64,000 nt of DNA from JBJENW01 sp051880395 (GTDB lineage: Bacteria > Bacillota > Clostridia > Lachnospirales > Lachnospiraceae), in contig JBJENW010000108.1 of the NCBI GenBank assembly GCA_051880395.1, positions 1 to 64,000 of the forward strand, written 5' to 3'. The position numbers and the translations under genes were made by a program. Below the pieces are notes generated by a model that saw only the letters and a program-made list of their open reading frames with translations, made no database searches and had not been told where the DNA came from. Within the stretch, counting starts at the first letter, position 1, and every line of letters begins with the position of its first letter. Of this stretch, positions 60,844 to 64,000 are shown one piece after another.

Positions 60844-63800
60844 TTATTTTACTTTTACAGTCATTGTAACGGTTTTCTTTGTTCCGTTCTTCAAAGTTAC
60901 TGTTGCCTTGATCTTTGCTGTTCCTGCTTTCTTTGCTTTGATCTTACCGGTTTTTGTAACGGTTGCAACAGTTGTTTTTGTAGATTTGTATGCAATCTTC
61001 TTAACATTTGCTTTGTCGAATTTCGAACCAAATGTCATCTGGATCGTCTTGTTTTTCTTTATACTTGCAGAAGTCTTCTTCAATGTAACCGTCTTTAAGA
61101 CAGCTTTTTCCATTGCCTTGGTATCTGCTGCATTTAAGAGCTGGTACGTACCTTTGCCCTTTACAGTTGCGCTGACATTTCCGCTTGTAGATACTTTGTA
61201 GGATTTGTCATTGACCAGTGTTTTCTTTCCAGTCTTCGAATCTACTTTGACAATTGTCAGTTTTTTGCCTTTTTTCAGATCAGCAACATTTGCTTTCAAT
61301 GTATATGCGGTCTTGCCATTTTTATCTGTGACCGTCTGGCTGATCTGTACGCTCTTTGTTCCAGCTGCTTCCTGCACTTGTTTTGCTACCGTTGCAGAGA
61401 TGGTTCCCTTTGTACCTTCTTTTGTGGTACTTCCCTGTTTCTTGATCGTTGCAGTTGCCGTTACTTTTCCTTTGGAATCCGTCTTTACGCTGACAGTTGC
61501 AGTCGCATTCTTCTCTACATTCTTGATGACGGAGGTTTTCACTTTGGAAGTAACTTTTCCTTTGGTATTGGTATTTGTCACTGTCGTAACTGCTACCTGT
61601 TTTCCAGACTTATTCGTCGTGGTCGTCTTTGTTGTTTCCTTTGCAGAACCATTCGCCGCTGTTTCTACTTTTTTAGTAGAACCGTCTGCTTTCTTTTCTG
61701 TCACGATTGAAGAACCGTCTGCTTTTTCCTCTTTCTTTTCATAGGAGCCGTCCGGTTTCTCTACGGTTGCGATCGTGGTTCCATCTACCTTGGTTTCTAT
61801 TTTTTTTGTCGTTCCATCTTTCTCAATTTCCGTATGGAGTGTGGAACCATCCAGATTTGTCTGATCCGTGACCGTTGTTCCGTCTTTTTCTGTCGATACC
61901 GTTCTGCTGCCATCCCCATTCGTTACGGTCTCGATCACCGTTCCGTCTACGTCGATTTCAGACTCGATTACCGTTCCATCTGTTCTGGTTTCCGTCTTAT
62001 TGATGGAGCCGTCTAAGTAGGTGATTGTCTTGATGACTGTTCCATCCGTTTTTTCTTCCGTTACAACTTCTGTACCGTCTGCTCGTTTCTCCGTCGTTAC
62101 GATCGTACCGTCTTCTTTTACCTCTGTCTTTTTATCCTCGCTCGGTGCCTGACTTGGTGCGGTACTCGGATTTGTACTTGGCTGCGTGCTTGGTTCTACA
62201 CTCGGTGTCGTACTCGGCTCGGTGCTTGGTTCAACACTTGGTGCGGTACTCGGCTCAGTGCTTGGTACGACACTTGGTTCCGTGCTTGGCTCGGTACTCG
62301 GTGCAACACTTGGTTCTACACTCGGTGTACTTGGGCCGGTGCTTGGTACGACACTTGGTTCCGTGCTTGGCTCGGTACTTGGTGCAACACTTGGTTCTAC
62401 ACTCGGTGTACTTGGCTCGGTACTCGGTGCAACACTTGGTTCTACACTCGGTGTCGTACTTGGCTCAGTGCTCGGTGTTGAAGGTGTAACCGTTCCGCCA
62501 CCACCGCCAGTTCCTGTACCACCGCCGGTACTTGGTCTCTGTTCCGGTACTACAGACACTTTACAAAAGACTCTCTTTGTTGTTCCGTCTTCTGCTTTAT
62601 ACTGTGCCTCAACAGCAGTTGTTCCTACCACTCTTGCTGTTACTGTTGCAGTATTTGCATCGCCCTTTGTCACGGTTGCAATCGACGGATTCAGTGAAAT
62701 CCATGTGATCTCGCCTGTTGCTCCAGTTGCTCTAAGCACTGCTGTTCTATTCGGATTCAAGGAAACGTTTGTCCGATTCAGTGTGAATACCTCGTTATTG
62801 CTTACAATAACTCGATAGCTATATGATGCATTTCCACATTCTGCAGTAATCGTTACTGTTCCAGGTGTAATACCCTCAATTTCTGCTGTTTTTCCCTGAT
62901 TACTTACATTTGCAATGAATGGGTCTGCGGTTGTCCATTCGATCTTATCCGTTGCATTTTCCGGTGTTACAGTTGCTGTCAATGTAATCTTATCATCCAC
63001 TGTAACTGCGGTTGGTCCAGAAATCGTAATGCCTGTCGATGCTTCTGACGGAACCGTCACTGTGCAGGTTGCTGTGTAGAAACCGGACTGTACCGTGATC
63101 TCTGCGGTTCCCGGTTCTACGCCTGTAACCGTTCCATCTTGATCTACTGTTGCAACATCTTCGTTGGATGAGAACCATCTGACAGCATCTGGTGAACCTG
63201 CCGGATTTACCACTGCTACTAGTGGGGCTGTTGCTCCAATTTTCACCTCAGCTGTTTCCCTGTTCAGTGATACGCTTGTTGTAGAAGTACCTTCCGGTGC
63301 CGCTGTAGCAGATTTAAATTCATCCGAAATTGTTTCAATACCCGAAACCGTTGTAGCCGGATCCACATAAATTTTCGGACCGTTTGTTCCTCCTGTTACA
63401 TGAAAAATATTCAGTGCATCTTCTTTTGCTGTTACCGTACCAAAAATATTGACAAATACGTTTTCAGATACTAAAAGATCCTCATCTGTATTTTCATTAA
63501 AATCATCTGTATCATAAACCACAATTCCGTAGGTTTCCTGTGCAACTACGGTTGCGTCTTTTTTAACATTCAACTGTGTTTTTTCTGTTGTGCCTTCTTT
63601 TCCACCCATGATGTCGATCATACCATTTGCATAGTCTGTCGTACTGGTGAAATATCCTGCCTGCAAAGTTACCGTTCCACCTTTTTCGATGTGGAACAGC
63701 TGATGTTTTCCACTTGCATCAATCGTTGGATGTGCAACGCTATCTTCTGCTGCTCCAATAATTTCAAGATCACTGTTACGAACCGTAAATGTGATATCAC

Positions 63801-64000
63801 CAGAAATCGTCTTTCCATTCGTGATCAATTTTTTTGCACCAACCACAGTGATATCATCTGTTGCTGCGATATCAGCAGTCAGCTCTACCTCTGTGATCTT
63901 CGGATTCGTCAGTGCCGCCTGTAACTCTGCAAAATTCCCCACTTTCGTCGATGTTTCTGCCTGTGTACTGATTGTTGTCTCTTCTGCCCAGACTGGCAAC
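60844..64000 (-). CDS. Large Ig-like surface protein, 5' end outside the window
   Basis: At least 1051 residues are visible and the N-terminus lies beyond the window end; the first residues (LPVWAEE) look like the end of a signal peptide. In order come a beta-rich region (about 20-225), three Big2 Ig-like domains (about 245-320, 322-400, 405-480) and a Pro-Ser-Thr linker made of PST/PSV units (about 500-615). Then follow about 14 repeats of 11 residues of the form DGTxxxTxxxx (about 620-785). Positively charged Thr-rich sequence leads to a final Big2-like domain (about 970-1051). No LPXTG motif is seen. Probably a cell-surface adhesin or wall protein. Confidence 0.85.
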   Translation of the reverse strand, partial: LPVWAEETTISTQAETSTKVGNFAELQAALTNPKITEVELTADIAATDDITVVGAKKLITNGKTISGDITFTVRNSDLEIIGAAEDSVAHPTIDASGKHQLFHIEKGGTVTLQAGYFTSTTDYANGMIDIMGGKEGTTEKTQLNVKKDATVVAQETYGIVVYDTDDFNENTDEDLLVSENVFVNIFGTVTAKEDALNIFHVTGGTNGPKIYVDPATTVSGIETISDEFKSATAAPEGTSTTSVSLNRETAEVKIGATAPLVAVVNPAGSPDAVRWFSSNEDVATVDQDGTVTGVEPGTAEITVQSGFYTATCTVTVPSEASTGITISGPTAVTVDDKITLTATVTPENATDKIEWTTADPFIANVSNQGKTAEIEGITPGTVTITAECGNASYSYRVIVSNNEVFTLNRTNVSLNPNRTAVLRATGATGEITWISLNPSIATVTKGDANTATVTARVVGTTAVEAQYKAEDGTTKRVFCKVSVVPEQRPSTGGGTGTGGGGGTVTPSTPSTEPSTTPSVEPSVAPSTEPSTPSVEPSVAPSTEPSTEPSVVPSTGPSTPSVEPSVAPSTEPSTEPSVVPSTEPSTAPSVEPSTEPSTTPSVEPSTQPSTNPSTAPSQAPSEDKKTEVKEDGTIVTTEKRADGTEVVTEEKTDGTVIKTITYLDGSINKTETRTDGTVIESEIDVDGTVIETVTNGDGSRTVSTEKDGTTVTDQTNLDGSTLHTEIEKDGTTKKIETKVDGTTIATVEKPDGSYEKKEEKADGSSIVTEKKADGSTKKVETAANGSAKETTKTTTTNKSGKQVAVTTVTNTNTKGKVTSKVKTSVIKNVEKNATATVSVKTDSKGKVTATATIKKQGSTTKEGTKGTISATVAKQVQEAAGTKSVQISQTVTDKNGKTAYTLKANVADLKKGKKLTIVKVDSKTGKKTLVNDKSYKVSTSGNVSATVKGKGTYQLLNAADTKAMEKAVLKTVTLKKTSASIKKNKTIQMTFGSKFDKANVKKIAYKSTKTTVATVTKTGKIKAKKAGTAKIKATVTLKNGTKKTVTMTVKVK
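61648..62120 (-). repeat. 33-bp tandem repeat encoding DGT units
   Basis: About 14 units of 33 bp encode 11-residue repeats beginning DGT or DGS (for example DGTIVTTEKRA, DGTEVVTEEKT, DGTVIESEIDV). The period is regular in the first part, and the sequences diverge at silent and variable positions, so the array is old rather than recently expanded. Confidence 0.75.
62140..62500 (-). repeat. Tandem repeat encoding the Pro-Ser-Thr linker
   Basis: This is a repeated 12-bp unit coding PSTE, PSVE, PSVA or PSTT, with a higher-order period of about 78 bp (PSVEPSVAPSTEPSTEPSVV block appearing more than once with near-identical DNA). Such arrays change length easily by slippage. The array encodes an extended wall-spanning stalk. 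Confidence 0.8.

Noticed and set aside
62140..62500. Regularly spaced repeats resembling a CRISPR array
   Set aside because: The repeats are 12-bp units in frame with a Pro-Ser-Thr linker of a long open reading frame, with no unique spacers.
62186..62818. Plus-strand open frame encoding a Leu-Gly-Ser-Val repeat protein
   Set aside because: It is the complement of the PST-repeat linker of the minus-strand surface protein and has no start signals.

Overview
The window looks like a chromosomal segment of a Gram-positive, anaerobic, spore-forming member of Clostridia, most likely Lachnospiraceae (an inference from gene content, not a database match). The grounds are a six-gene Rnf complex, the spore-coat ATPase SpoIVA, an IspH-S1 fusion protein, an uncharacterised four-gene cluster that I associate with Lachnospiraceae, and AprA/AprB-type sulfate assimilation. 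Base composition is moderate, ribosome binding sites are strong GGAGG types and promoters are clear sigma-A types. I see no rRNA, tRNA, CRISPR array, prophage or intact insertion sequence.

Layout. 1-2290: the end of a repeat element, then an atypical OmpR-type response regulator and a luxS-mtnN pair (SAH recycling and AI-2). 2286-6327 (minus): spoIVA, uppP and malQ. 6524-7786 (plus): a CLC-type anion transporter. 7813-8805: two large palindromic repeat elements placed tail to tail. 8899-13964 (minus): rnfCDGEAB, ferredoxin:NAD+ oxidoreductase coupled to ion pumping. 14100-15650: a long hairpin leader and an RNase H-like exonuclease. 15645-20289 (minus): FAD oxidoreductase, cmk, ispH-rpsA fusion and cheR. 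20496-21866: citrate synthase. 22478-23740: a CheY and a CheX-like protein. 23793-25283 (minus): thrC. 25426-26082: a second cluster of the palindromic elements. 26090-32951 (minus): four uncharacterised genes encoding a giant helical protein, an Hsp70/actin-like ATPase, a TPR protein and a membrane coiled-coil protein. 33089-35644: a secreted GH53 galactanase. 35718-37939: DegV, thioesterase and LysR. 38156-48124 (minus): a ten-gene sulfate uptake, activation and reduction operon led by an Rrf2 regulator and cysK. 48266-54656: gltBD with a small unknown gene. 55030-60694: CPBP protease, HAD phosphatase and a type IIA topoisomerase pair. 60844-64000: the C-terminal part of a large Ig-like surface protein, cut by the window end.

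How the genes fit together. Rnf supplies NADH and an ion gradient from reduced ferredoxin. Citrate synthase and GltBD link carbon to glutamate. The sulfur operon delivers reduced sulfur to CysK, with an Rrf2/CymR-like regulator encoded just upstream of cysK. LuxS and MtnN detoxify SAH from methylation. SpoIVA marks sporulation.

The two least explained items are (a) a family of roughly 180-330 bp near-perfect palindromes whose stems change in step between copies while the apical loop and an asymmetric bulge stay constant, arranged tail to tail in two clusters, and (b) the four-gene ATPase and giant-repeat-protein operon at 26090-32951.
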